Source: Hydractinia symbiolongicarpus
Lineage: Eukaryota; Cnidaria; Hydrozoa; Anthoathecata; Hydractiniidae
Reading direction: 5' to 3'
Assembly: GCF_029227915.1 (NCBI RefSeq)
Contig: NC_079880.1
Coordinates: 19,842,501 to 19,902,500, forward strand
Length of the DNA: 60,000 nucleotides
Positions 35,038 to 45,507 of the stretch are shown piece by piece. The stretch's first letter is position 1; each line of letters starts with the position of its first letter. The notes under the pieces were generated by a model. That model did not search any database, had not been told where the DNA came from, and saw only the letters and a list, made by a program, of their open reading frames with translations. The position numbers were made by a program, and so were the translations under genes.

Positions 35038-36518
35038 ATGGCTGCAGCAGATATGTTGGCGCGGGTGCTTACTGATTTAAAGTGTGATAATTTTGAATCT
35101 GTTCGTAAAATGCAAAAAGAACTTTTAGAAAGTGTTTATTCTCGAGCATTTTTGTTGTGTGGGGATATTTATCCCTTGGTTGGTAAAAGTCTTCATCGGA
35201 ATTCAGGTCCAGATATATACCTTCCATCTGAGGCGAGGTGTGAGGATAAAGGAATTATTGTTTTAAGGTGAGAAGTATGTTTTTTACTCTCCAACACACC
35301 TTGCATTTATCTAAAGGTTTTCAGTATATCTGCTACGAAAAGCTAGTTGGGGAGAGCTTTATACAACAGACTATTAAATTAAAACCAAATACAAAAAGAT
35401 TTAATTAGCTAATAGCTAGGGCTAATACACCTTTACGATAATTCGGAAAAAATAACACTCCATCGCAGCTTATTTTGCAATCAGAGGAGGTAAACATTAC
35501 ACTTTTATAAGAGTTTATTAAGGAGAAAACACTATTTTTCGTGATAACTTTTCTTGCCACGTTTTGTTTTTAATGAAAAGTACACATAAGTTGTATCTTA
35601 TTATTATTAACGTTTCCTAAAAATTTGAAAGAAATTGATACGACGGAAGTTAAAAAACTGGAGAAAACACGCTTTCGTCTCTAACAAACTCTCATAAAAA
35701 CACGAGTTTTACCTCCTTTTTTTCGATATTGTAAAACGATGGAGAGCCGTAGGAACGCATGTACAATTGAATTGTCATAAAGGTGTATTGTTTTTGTAAT
35801 ATGAGCTTTGAACAGAATTTTCAGCATTGCGGAGGAATTCTTTCTCAATTAATATTTGTGTTGTTATTAGAAGCAAGAACTTGACATCTGGATAAGTAAG
35901 GTTGGTGATGAAAATAAACAACTCTTCGAATGACTATTAAGAAACAAGTTTGTTGAGTAAAAGGTCATGGTAAAATATATTATTTTTAGATCCAATCCAT
36001 CAGGAGACTGTCTATACAGCTCAGCATCGTTGGTATAGGCATAGGTGATAATTCTCTTGTTGATGTTTTGAGAATCTTGACATCCATAGAACTTTTCTTG
36101 CATCCTTCCTTTTATTCCAATCATCCTTGTTTTCAATTTGCTTTTAAAAACCAAAAGGCAAATATTTTTATATCTGAGAAAAGTTTATTCAGATTTTCCC
36201 TTTCCCATATTGTTTGTGATATGACTCTTTCTCCTGAGGAGGCAGTTAAAGCAGAAGCAATCAACAACTGTACCCCCAAGACATGGTTTCCTTTTCTGTC
36301 AATACTTGCCTTGTCAACAGTAATAAAGAGAAAAATTAACACATTTTACCCACAATTCGGTTTGTTACAGTTTGTTACAACTTTCTTTACACAGTGTATA
36401 TTGCCACACCCATCTATTTTACCTGATGAAGATCAGTTAAAAATTTTATTTTGTTATGAAGATATTGTTAAGTCTGGTGTAGACTTCAAGCCAAATCATT
36501 ACGTTCCCCTTTTTCCAG
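35038..36518 (+). pseudogene. Vertnin/OTU-like protein gene carried by the hAT-like element
   Basis: Two exons (35038-35267 and 35990-36518) join in phase at a GTGAGA donor and a TATTTTTAG acceptor. Exon 1 starts MAAADMLARVLTDL and ends IYLPSEARCEDKGIIVLR. Exon 2 begins SNPSGDCLYSSASLV and continues with GDNSLVDVLRILTSIELFLH and CTPKTWFPFLSILALSTVI. The motif Gly-Asp/Asn-Cys-Leu followed by LR-TA-IEL is the pattern I know from vertnin-like and OTU-fold proteins common in cnidarian and fish mobile DNA. Near 36030 the frame meets a TAG and shifts, so this copy is broken. A further GT donor at 36519 points to a missing 3' exon. If intact it might act as a cysteine-protease-like deubiquitinase, but that is speculation; the role in transposition is unknown. 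Confidence 0.55.
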
Positions 36519-37149
36519 GTTGAAACTTTCTTAACTGAAAGTTGCATTTTCCTATTTCAGCATGCAAAAAGCAGTAAAAAGCCCTTCTTAATTCTTCTTT
36601 CAAAGTTCAAACGAAACTTGAGTTTAGCCCTATGAATAAACAAATATATCTGAACAAATACATGGGTTGAGGTGTGTTTGTATCATATCACATGTATGTA
36701 TATTTCATCTTCATTATCCTGATCTTTCCATATTCTTATTTTTTTTGTTATTATTGTGTTTTATTTTGCTGTCCATGGCTGGTGTGATCATTTGATTCAC
36801 CTAGTCATGCTGATGAAGCCTGATATTGGCAGAAACAGCAGGAGTTTATAAATAATGAAATATATTCACAATTGTCTCACTTTATTGTAGTTAATCCCTG
36901 TTAATTTTAGTGGTTTTATCTATCTAAAATAAGACGTGTAAGACGGAGATTTGATTCTTATAAAAGATGTTCTTAGGAGATTTTGTTATAGCTTAGCGTT
37001 TCTTTTGGTCAATTTTATTAATAACTAGATAAATCGGAAGACAATTTTTCGGCGATTTTTGTACCCGCAAAGCTTAAAATTTAGCCCCCAGCTGCTAAAT
37101 TCAAGACTCAGTCTTGACTAAGTCTTGAAAAAGTCTGGATCCGCCCCTG

Positions 37150-38422
37150 GATTATTTACATTGACACGAAATCAGATGTTCCTTCAATGCATTGATACTG
37201 GCTGGAGTTTCTTCTGGAGAAAACAAAGGAAAAAGAAACATGTCAAATATTATATTACAAGAAGCGATAATTCCAGGAATAGAGCGTTTACCAGATCATA
37301 CAAAATTGAAGATATTTTTAGGCAAAATAAGTGATATAACATAAAGTAATGATTTAGTCTGCTGTGGATTCCCATCAGAATTGATAAAATTTTGCTGTCG
37401 TGCAAAAATATTTCGTACTAGCTCAACTCAGCTGGATTAACCTATCATTTTTACAATAATGTTTTTTGTAAATAGATGTAATCCTTTTTCATGTTATCGA
37501 CTCTCATACAACAATCACATCTAGTACATTTGAGTACTAAAAATACAGTGTCCCTCTCGCCTTTTATTGTCTATTTCCGAACATATATAAAAAAAATTGT
37601 TTTCTGTGCTTCTTCATTACAAGCTCGTGAGCTTATATTAAAACGCAAATGTGTCCTACAAGAATGGAAATTTTTGCCTCTCTGAGCACCGACACGGGAG
37701 TCGTTGTGTGTTCGAATCTCATCTTGGTAACTATTTTTACTTTTTTTTCTTTTTTCTTTTTTAAAAAGATAAGACAAGTGTTCAAAACACTTGTTTAACT
37801 AACTAGTAAATAAAGGTGTTTCCACCAAACTTTTTAAAAGTGAATATAGGCAGAATTAACTGAATTAACGAATTTCGCAAATTTTGGGGTTTGTTGGTTT
37901 GTGGCCTTCTTCCTGTCAGTCGGATCACCCAAGACGGACCCATCGAAAATTAAAAGTTCGAGGAATTTTCCGTTCAGGAAGATCTCACAAATCAATTTTG
38001 AAAAATAAGTGTGTAACAAATATTATTGCGTATCTGAATAGTAAAATATGTCGTGTCTAACTTCGTAACAAAAATCCCAATTTGATAGACAGCTTTTTGT
38101 AAACTTTATTCGCGAGGTTGTTTGCGTATATCATACGTCTTGTTATACGTTTATCTTACCAATTGACTTTTTAAGAAAAACAACCCACCCTTAGGCTTAG
38201 CCTGTCTAATACATGATTTCGAGATGTGATTTAAACTCTGAGCAAATTAAACTTTATTGAAAAGAACTTAGACAAATATATTTGTTGTTATATATAGTCC
38301 ATTAATGGTATAAAAATGAAAAAATTGACAAAATAACGATTTAGCTAGGTGTTTCAGGGGTCCTAAAGGAGTGACGATTTTATAAACTTATAGAAAGAAA
38401 AGAAAGCACTAAATGTTGTACT
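37150..38422. other. Intertransposon DNA with a tRNA-like B-box
   Basis: No gene is recognised. At about 37684-37735 there is a tRNA-like stretch with a B-box-like TGTTCGAATCT but no convincing A-box or stems, so it is probably a SINE scrap. Confidence 0.35.
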
Positions 38423-38428
38423 GTTATG
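38423..38428 (+). repeat. Target-site duplication GTTATG (left)
   Basis: GTTATG directly precedes the left end of the 6.1-kb transposon and is repeated exactly after its right end (44569-44574). Confidence 0.9.
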
Positions 38429-39025
38429 TATGGAACGCCAAGGCTGCCTTATTCGATGATTTCATTCGGTCATAAAACACTATTTGTCGCTAATTGTATT
38501 CGATTTTGTTAAAATTCATTCGATTTTGTAAAAATTCATTCGATTATGCGCTAAATTCATTCGATTATGCGCTAAGTTCATTCGATTATGCGCTGAATTC
38601 ATTCGATTATGCGATGAATTCATTCGATTATGCGATGAATTCATTCGATTATGCGATGAATTCATTCGATTATGCGCTGTTTGCATGTGATAAATTATTC
38701 GATGCGCTGAATTCATGCGCTAAATTATTCGATGCGCTGTTTGCATGCGCTAAATTATTCGATGCGCTGTTTGCATGCGCTAAATTATTCGATGCGCTGT
38801 TCGCATGCGCTAAATTATTCGATGCGCTGAATTCATGCGCTAAATTATTCGATGCGCTGTTTGCATGCGATAAATTATTCGATGCGCTGAATTCATGCGC
38901 TAAATTATTCGATGCGCTGTTTGCATGCGATAAATTATTCGATGCGCTGAATTCATGCGCTAAATTATTCGATGCGCTGTTTGCATGCGATAAATTATTC
39001 GATAGTTTTGGCGCCTCAATCAAAA
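38429..39025 (+). repeat. Left inverted arm of the 6.1-kb transposon (597 bp) with tandem arrays
   Basis: After about 85 bp of unique end sequence come about seven 21-bp units (CATTCGATTATGCGCTAAATT; 38517-38685) and then ten 30-bp units from 38684 to 38983, with core TGCGCTAAATTATTCGATGC, plus a partial one. The 30-bp units alternate GAATTCATG and GTTTGCATG variants, making a 60-bp higher-order repeat. The arm closes with TTTTGGCGCCTCAATCAAAA. The repeated TTCGAT/GCGC cores are likely transposase binding sites. Confidence 0.92.
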
Positions 39026-39425
39026 TTAAAATTAAAAAATGGTAACCTCTGAATTTCTTAGAAAATTAACAATTTCGCGGGAACACTTTACCATAGTGTT
39101 ACGATTAAGCGTCAGTCTAATCTTGCAAAGTACATCGAAAATTTCTGAAGAAACTACGGAACATTTATTCTCCTATAATATAAGAAAATGAATACAAACG
39201 ATAAGAGCTAAAATATAAAAAATATTCTCTCTGAATAAAACAAAAATTAAGTGTCCCTTTGGAAAGGGACACCGTAAACAAAACGAAGTTTACAAGTAAA
39301 CAACTACCAATTATAAAATAAGTTTTGAATCAGTGAAAAGGTAACGAAAGAAAGCATAAATGTTTGCATTTAATCACAAGAGTTAAGTTCCTAATAGGCA
39401 TAAATAATAAAACTGTCGACGACTT

Positions 39426-42102
39426 TTAAATTTGTCCAAAAAATCGACTAGAAAAGGCTAAGTCATATAAACCGAACAGAGCGTTTTCGTCTGGAAGGGA
39501 AATAGCATTACTTTCCATTGGTAATTGCAATTGATTAATGCAAGTGTTACTTGTCGGAAGAAATCGACCTTCTTCCATCACCGGAACAAATTTTATCGAA
39601 GGGGCCAGTGCAAATCCTAACAAAGGCTCTTCTTCACTTCCAGTGACAAACCTTAGTACATCGGGAAGCGAAACACCCGAACGTTTTCCACCTAAACAGT
39701 AACAAAAATAGAAAGTTTATATATAGATATTTCTTCCGCACATAATTTCTTCCCTTAAGGTAGCAGAAGCCAGCTTCCTTTGTGAAACTCTGCTCATACA
39801 AAATAAAAAATGTTTGGCTATTTAGTTTATAGAAAAGCGGAGCGAGCGCGTGGAAATTTAAATTTGACACTTACCATGTGCTTGCCTCAAATATTTCATT
39901 AATGACGGATAAAGCTTTTTCTGCCTGTAATGTTCGTTTGACCCTTCAGCTGCCCATTTTGGCTGAAGCAAGTTGACCAGTTTTTTAAAAGTGAAAGTAG
40001 CATTAGGATTGGGTCGGAAAAGGTGTAGCATGATAGGAAAGGCTTCCACAATCTGAAAGCAATGATAACTAATTATAATGATAAATAAACTCATTGAGTG
40101 TAGATGTAAATACAATGCTCAACAGATCTTTTCCTTATGTATTTACTTACCGTATTTCCTCTATTAACGCCCCCTCTAATAAACCTTAAAATGCTGAATT
40201 TAGGTATTAGAAAACAGACGGATAAGAGGAAATACGGTATGTTAAGAGAAAGCTTTATGAGAAAAAGCTTCTTTTAGAGAAACATCCAAAAATATATAAT
40301 ACAAACTTGGAAAATTCCAAGATCCTTGAAAGCTCTTCGGAGTTCATTGAATTTGCCAGGTTCTTCGTTAAAAAATATTTTTTGCAGGTCATCTTCTTCC
40401 AAAAACTGTGGAAATGGGCCATTCTGAAGCAAACTCAAGCCTAAAAAAATAAGAATAAACACTCATTTTCATAGAATATTTATCTTTTTAGATTTTTTTT
40501 TAGTTTTTAAGAAGCTCACAACAACAAGAAATGTTTTTGTGTTCCTTTTTTCAATTTCTCACAGTGGTATAACGCTGAGTGTAATTACGTACCAAAAACT
40601 ATTCCAATATCATAATAATCACTTAAAGGAAACAAGTTTATTTCACAATCAAAGTATTTTTCTTTGATTTCTCTTATTATCTGTTGAAAAAACTCTTTTC
40701 TTGGCCCTCCATAATCTTCTGCCAACTAAAAATATAATAATATAAATGATAAATAATATAATATAATGATTACACAAACATGTCTGGTAAAATAAACAAA
40801 TTAACTGATGAACAAAAAAACAATCTTAATATTAAACATGAAGATAAAAATAATACTCTTTCCTACCTCACCATAAAACTGCACAGATAAACAAATCAAC
40901 TTATTTTGCAGTTCCCGTATCTCTTCTAAACCAGTTTCAATAAGATTGGCCCGATCAACCATGATAAAATTTGTTGGTCTGTCATCATGAACCGCAATAT
41001 CAGTTATTTCTAAACTTCGACCTTGAACTAACTTCTGCTGCATATACCGTAATATCTCGACTGGTGAATTCACTTGATTATCAATGCAATAACTGATGAT
41101 GTTGTTAATGTTTGCATTGAGATCAAATTCTTCGTTGTTATTAGCATTATCCTGCTTTTGATCTCTTGTTTCTGGAATGTACTCATAGCTTATTCGAAAA
41201 GCAGATTCAGTTTCAGTTATTTCATTGTTTTCCTCTTCATGGGTCACCTCATTTGATAACACAGGGGGTAATGCAACTTCTGAATCATCACTAGATTCAT
41301 AGTATGGCATGCATAACTCAGTATGTTGTCTCAGTTCTTCGAGACAAAACTCCTCAAAACAATTTAAACATTTTTCTTTGATAGAAGTTGTTACTGTACT
41401 TGCCTTTTGCAGAGGTATTACCGACAACGACTTTTGAATTGGACGTATATAAATCTTTCCTTGTCCTATGGTAGCTTTCAAAGATATGGAATTTAGTTTG
41501 CAATTCAAAGGTTCAAGGATCCTGCAATTTGGGATACATTTTAATAACTCAAACCCGCCACAATGTTTTAAAGTTGGAAAACCTTCAGTTTCTCCATTCT
41601 CTTTGTTTTGTGCATCTGCCATTAATTTGGTGTAAACGACAGTCTCATCATCATCAATATCAAAAGAAATCTTTTTTAAACCAAGGCCAGCATTATGTAG
41701 CACTTGCTTTTCTGAAGGTGTTGGTAATTTTGTTCTTGTTCTGTCAGCTAAGCAGACAAACTGGCCTGTCCAAGTTCTTTTCTTTGCTTTTTTTGATCTA
41801 CCATTTGGTTTACTACTGCTGCTGCTTCTGCTGCAGTTTCCATTTGTCTGTCTTGCATATGGCGCGAATAGTGTTCTTCTCTCTTCTCTGATTCTACTGG
41901 ACGGGCCTTCCCTACTATTAGAATTTTTTTGACGACACATGTCCTTAAGACGGATCCTGTCACCCAACCTTTGCACTCCCAGACGTTTCAGATCCTCATC
42001 CGTAGCAGCCATAACAATATTGATATCCACCTTTTCTTCATTAAATCGGGGGAGAAGGTTTAATAAACCTATGTCAGTAAGAATATTTTCGATAGAAGCC
42101 AT
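39426..42102 (-). CDS. SAM-UBZ4-HECT ubiquitin ligase encoded by the transposon
   Basis: Five exons join in phase (42102-40867, 40725-40593, 40440-40307, 40052-39875, 39691-39426) and give 648 residues. A SAM domain is at 4-57 (LLPRFNEEKVDINIVMAATD...LKRLGV...LGDRIRL). A basic patch at 101-110 could be a nuclear signal. C245-x2-C248-x11-H260-x3-C264 has exactly the Rad18-type UBZ4 ubiquitin-binding finger spacing. A short HECT domain runs from about 375 to the end, with FIMVDRANLIETGLEEI, QFYGELAEDYGGPRKEFFQ and the catalytic loop LPTSNTCINQLQLP (Cys611; codon 39542-39540). HECT ligases pass ubiquitin from E2 through this Cys to a substrate. The domain is shorter than the usual 350 residues, as in G2E3-like proteins. 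A pyrimidine-rich splice acceptor lies 18 nt before the ATG. Substrate unknown; the transposase or host defence proteins are possible targets. Confidence 0.9.
40150..40237. mobile_element. 88-bp Tc1/mariner-type MITE in an intron
   Basis: The ends CCGTATTTCCTCT (40150-40162) and its inverse AGAGGAAATACGG (40225-40237) are flanked by TA on both sides (40148-40149, 40238-40239). It lies in the intron between exons 3 and 4 of the SAM-UBZ4-HECT gene and carries no coding sequence. Confidence 0.75.
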
Positions 42103-42642
42103 GTATACTATTAGTTGTTGCTAAAGAAGAAAGACAGTATTATATGATAGTATCCCCATAGAAATCTGTAATTTAAATAATAATATTTTTTGTTAAAGAA
42201 ATATAGCTTTATGCATTTTAAAAAGAACTTTTCAATCATTTAAGATGCAATCAAATTACTTTAAGATACAGGGTGCCACAGGAAGAATTTGTTTGAACAT
42301 AAAACTTACAACATATATAAAGGCTCTTATATATATACACCATGTTAATAACAAAAAAACAATTCAAATCCAGTTAATATAGTTCTTCAACAAGAAGAAA
42401 AGTAAAGAAGAAAATAATATATATATATACTATTTACATGGATTATATATATGTAACATAGACAACTTTCTGAGCCCTCAAAACAAAACAAATTCTGAAC
42501 TTGGTTCTCAGTTCATAACTTAATTTTGATGAGTTAATTTTCCAGTTCACATTAAGCGAAGTGAGAATGTATCCAAAAAATTACTCATAAAAAATAAATC
42601 AATCAAAATACACCAAAATTCACAACTTTCAATGTCAGATTA
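42103..42642 (-). promoter_or_regulatory. Region between the two transposon genes, with splice acceptor
   Basis: On the minus strand CTTTCTTCTTTAG (AG at 42122-42121) lies 18 nt before the ligase ATG. This means a 5'-UTR intron or a trans-splice site. The rest, down to the integrase stop at 42643, is AT-rich, with an (AT)n run near 42417-42435 and no frame. No separate promoter motif is evident, so the two genes could share one transcript (inference). Confidence 0.4.
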
Positions 42643-44010
42643 TTATTCTTGGATATATTTTTCTATTATATCCAGAGCCCGTAAATAGCTGTTAATTCCA
42701 CTGTTCTCATGTTTAGAATCATCCGTTATAGTTTCTGAAAGCTCTTGAAAACAATTTTGACTTATCTGCTGATGAAAAACAAAGATTGGTCTCTCATTCT
42801 CCTCAGGTTCTTCCTCTTCAGTGGATAAATAGCCTTCTACTCCATAAAGTTGATCAACCTCATGAGGGGCAATACCCACAGGATTGGTCATCTGTCCAGA
42901 AACCCACAATCTGATGGGAGAAGAGTTGACTGTTCTCAATCGGTGAGTAGACCATGCTTGTCTCCACCATTCAAGCTTAGCAACAATTAGGGGCATATAT
43001 ATATAATGCAATGCAGACAAATGCAATCCATTTGTCGCATCTAAAATACCTTTGTCTTCCATAAAGTAAAACAGGTTATAGAAATAAGACAACACTCCAC
43101 TAAAAATGTCTCTCCAAAGTCTTTCCACTCTTTGGTTGTGTGTACTTTTACCTGCTATCACACTTCGCCTGTCAGTTCCACGCTTTTCTAGCATGTAATC
43201 TGCTACGAGAACATTTTCCTTCCCTTTGTCACACCTCAATCTGCTTGGAAGACCATATTCGCCGACTGCGAATTGAAAACATTGAAGAATAGTGTCCGAT
43301 TTATTGTTATCGGTGCAAAATAAACCGACAGGTAACCGGCTAAACCCATCAACGATCCCAGTAGTTATAAAATACCAGCGCACCAATTTGTGGTTTGTGT
43401 CTATATGCCACAAGTGGTTTGGCCCTTGCACGTTATAGATTCGACGGTGCAGCCTCCTTTTGCTTCTAAACTGAATACCATCTTTATCAATTCTCTGCAA
43501 ACTTTCTCTTAGCACTTGCCTTTGAATTCGTATCCCACGTTCCCTTAACAGTTCTCGTAACATAACTTCGCCACAATTAGGAAACTCTTGAGTCACAGTG
43601 CTCAGAATTGAATCACACTCTTCATTAGACATTTCTGTAAAGTTATGCTTTTTAAGCCCATACTCTTCCATTCTTCTATAAATTGTTCTTTCTGAAACGC
43701 ATAAGATATTGCTGATCTCCGAAATGAGACAGCCGTCATTGAGTAGGTTTTGTAGGACTTCTTCAGGTATTAGGAATTTTGGAGCTCCTCCATTTTCCCA
43801 CTTTAACTTTTGTGGTTTAATTCCACCAAAGCTGCAAAATTTTACCCTCAAGTTCATTATAACTCCATTATCTGTTACACCTAAGCTTTCGAAATGCTTT
43901 AGAGAAAGCTTTGGTATCAAATCAGCGGTTATATTTTCTTCACTAAACTTCAAAATAAGGTGTTTCAATCCAAGTTTCTTTAATATAGCTCGTGTTCTTT
44001 CGTCAGCCAT
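42643..44010 (-). CDS. SAM-HTH-DDE integrase/transposase
   Basis: A single-exon gene of 455 residues. The ATG at 44010 starts directly before the SAM domain; the frame is open 25 codons further into the inverted arm, where an earlier ATG (44085) seems fortuitous. Order: SAM domain (about 5-60; [17 protein letters not shown]), a helix-turn-helix (about 84-114; [19 protein letters not shown]), a second helical region, and an rve integrase core with D204 (HLWHIDTN), D261 ([10 protein letters not shown]) and E296 ([10 protein letters not shown]). The last two are 35 apart, the classical DD35E pattern. The C-terminus is acidic. The enzyme should cut and rejoin the transposon ends. The family is common in cnidarian and fish genomes. 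The right inverted arm starts only 22 bp upstream, so the promoter must lie in the arm. No lesion is visible. Confidence 0.93.
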   Translation of the reverse strand: MADERTRAILKKLGLKHLILKFSEENITADLIPKLSLKHFESLGVTDNGVIMNLRVKFCSFGGIKPQKLKWENGGAPKFLIPEEVLQNLLNDGCLISEISNILCVSERTIYRRMEEYGLKKHNFTEMSNEECDSILSTVTQEFPNCGEVMLRELLRERGIRIQRQVLRESLQRIDKDGIQFRSKRRLHRRIYNVQGPNHLWHIDTNHKLVRWYFITTGIVDGFSRLPVGLFCTDNNKSDTILQCFQFAVGEYGLPSRLRCDKGKENVLVADYMLEKRGTDRRSVIAGKSTHNQRVERLWRDIFSGVLSYFYNLFYFMEDKGILDATNGLHLSALHYIYMPLIVAKLEWWRQAWSTHRLRTVNSSPIRLWVSGQMTNPVGIAPHEVDQLYGVEGYLSTEEEEPEENERPIFVFHQQISQNCFQELSETITDDSKHENSGINSYLRALDIIEKYIQE

Positions 44011-44031
44011 ATTAATTTTGTAATCCTTGAG

Positions 44032-44568
44032 TTTTGATTGAGGCGCCAAAACTATCGAATAATTTATCGCATGCAAACAGCGCATCGAATAATTTAGCGC
44101 ATGAATTCAGCGCATCGAATAATTTATCGCATGCAAACAGCGCATCGAATAATTTAGCGCATGAATTCAGCGCATCGAATAATTTAGCGCATGCAAACAG
44201 CGCATCGAATAATTTAGCGCATGCAAACAGCGCATCGAATAATTTAGCGCATGCAAACAGCGCATCGAATAATTTAGCGCATGAATTCAGCGCATCGAAT
44301 AATTTATCACATGCAAACAGCGCATAATCGAATGAATTCATCGCATAATCGAATGAATTCATCGCATAATCGAATGAATTCATCGCATAATCGAATGAAT
44401 TCAGCGCATAATCGAATGAACTTAGCGCATAATCGAATGAATTTATCGCATAATCGAATGAATTTTTACAAAATCGAATGAATTTTAACAAAATCGAATA
44501 CAATTAGCGACAAATAGTGTTTTATGACCGAATGAAATCATCGAATAAGGCAGCCTTGGCGTTCCATA
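44032..44568 (-). repeat. Right inverted arm of the 6.1-kb transposon (537 bp)
   Basis: It mirrors the left arm from TTTTGATTGAGGCGCCAAAA to the terminal GGCGTTCCATA. It contains eight 30-bp units (44070 to 44310) against ten in the left arm, which accounts for the whole 60-bp length difference, and the same 21-bp array. It probably also serves as promoter for the adjoining integrase gene. Confidence 0.92.
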
Positions 44569-44574
44569 GTTATG
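44569..44574 (+). repeat. Target-site duplication GTTATG (right)
   Basis: Exact copy of the hexamer at 38423-38428 that flanks the other end of the transposon. Confidence 0.9.
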
Positions 44575-45507
44575 TGGTAATTATTCAAGTTATGTTGAAT
44601 ATTGAAGGATTTTTTTTTCTATTTTTTACTATTTTATTACACTTGTAAAAAATACAAACTGTTGACACAAATGCAGTATTTCGTAATAATGTTTTTGTTT
44701 TGTTGTTAATACAATTTTGATACGATTTTTGATATTTTATTAAAACCTATTATATTCTTTTTATTATATTTATTTTCTTACTGCCAAGAAGGACTACTGC
44801 GTTCCAGTATTCTTGCAAACTTGCAGATTCTAATACATAAGAGAATACTAATAATAATTGAGGAAATTATATTTTTCAACGCATTATTAATTACTCTAGT
44901 CGTATGCTCATCTGGCTCGTAAATAGACAGAGCGAACCAGGCCGAAAAGGTCATATAGCTATATTATAATATATAACAACCTGTTTCATTATTATGCTGT
45001 CTGTTTTCTAGGACCTGTTCTTTTTTTCAATCGTTCGGAAAATGAATAATTAATGAGTTACTTTCCTCCTGAAAGATTAATCGCTTTGTCCTTTCTTTTA
45101 AATTAGATGACAACAAGGCTTAGAAAAATAATTTGTTTCTATTGGAGATTTTTGGTTATATGATCACTGGTTTGTATAGATAAGTACACACTTTTTTAAA
45201 TATACTCTGTAACGTTAAGCATACAAAGAACGAAGTATATTTGAAGTTTTTTACGCTTAACACCTAATGTATTATATTTTTAAATGTCTAGTTTTTCTTT
45301 ATTCAACATTTTTGTTATCACTTTTCTAAAGATTTTTGTTTCCAGTGTAAAAAGGTACAAAAATTACAACATATGAAAATAGAAAAGAAAAAGCTTACTT
45401 TCGTCTGACTCTCCTATGGAACTTCACAGAAATTTGATATATTTTTATTCTGTTACGTTTTATGTTTAGTGATAGATAAAGTCTACTGTGTATAAATTCT
45501 TACCAAA
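44575..45507. other. AT-rich DNA upstream of BTB relic
   Basis: No coding or repeat structure is recognised between the transposon and the BTB exon. Confidence 0.4.

Larger units (their letters stand above)
34498..37149 (+). mobile_element. hAT-like DNA transposon, 2.65 kb
   Basis: The left end CAGGTGCGGATCCAG (34498-34512) is mirrored by CTGGATCCGCCCCTG (37135-37149), so the inverse ends CAGGkGCGGATCCAG match at 14 of 15 positions. The flanking octamers GATGATTA (34490-34497) and GATTATTT (37150-37157) agree at 6 of 8 positions, which fits an aged 8-bp hAT duplication. CAG-starting ends also fit hAT. No hAT transposase domain is visible; the only coding content is a vertnin/OTU-like frame. 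Next to the left end lies an imperfect palindrome (34681-34860). Probably non-autonomous; the superfamily is inferred from ends and duplication length. Confidence 0.65.
38429..44568 (-). mobile_element. Complete two-gene DNA transposon (IS3EU-like): SAM-integrase plus SAM-UBZ-HECT ligase
   Basis: The element is 6,140 bp long, starts TATGGAACGCCAAGGCTGCC and ends with its exact inverse, and is flanked by a perfect 6-bp duplication GTTATG. The inverted arms are 597 bp (left) and 537 bp (right). Two genes lie between them on the minus strand: the DDE integrase next to the right arm, then the SAM-UBZ4-HECT ligase toward the left arm. Both frames are open and all splice junctions canonical. Perfect outer ends, the intact duplication and open genes mean a recent insertion that may still be mobile. 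A 6-bp duplication and an integrase-type transposase fit the IS3EU superfamily; that name is my inference. A small Tc1/mariner-type MITE is nested in one intron. Confidence 0.92.

Noticed and set aside
37684-37735. tRNA gene or complete SINE around TGTTCGAATCT
   Set aside because: Only the B-box-like word is present. No A-box or stems could be drawn.
38517-38983. CRISPR-like look of the regular arrays
   Set aside because: The units are contiguous tandem repeats without unique spacers, lie in inverted transposon arms, and the genome is animal.
38494-39045. Long open frames in the inverted arms (NSFDYA and [10 protein letters not shown] repeats), also at 44012-44503 and on the opposite strands
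   Set aside because: The tandem units are 21 and 30 bp, multiples of three without stops in several frames. The frames follow from the repeat structure; there is no gene context.
44011-44085. Earlier ATG for the integrase at 44085
   Set aside because: The 25 extra codons lie in the inverted-arm repeat. The SAM domain starts directly at the ATG at 44010.
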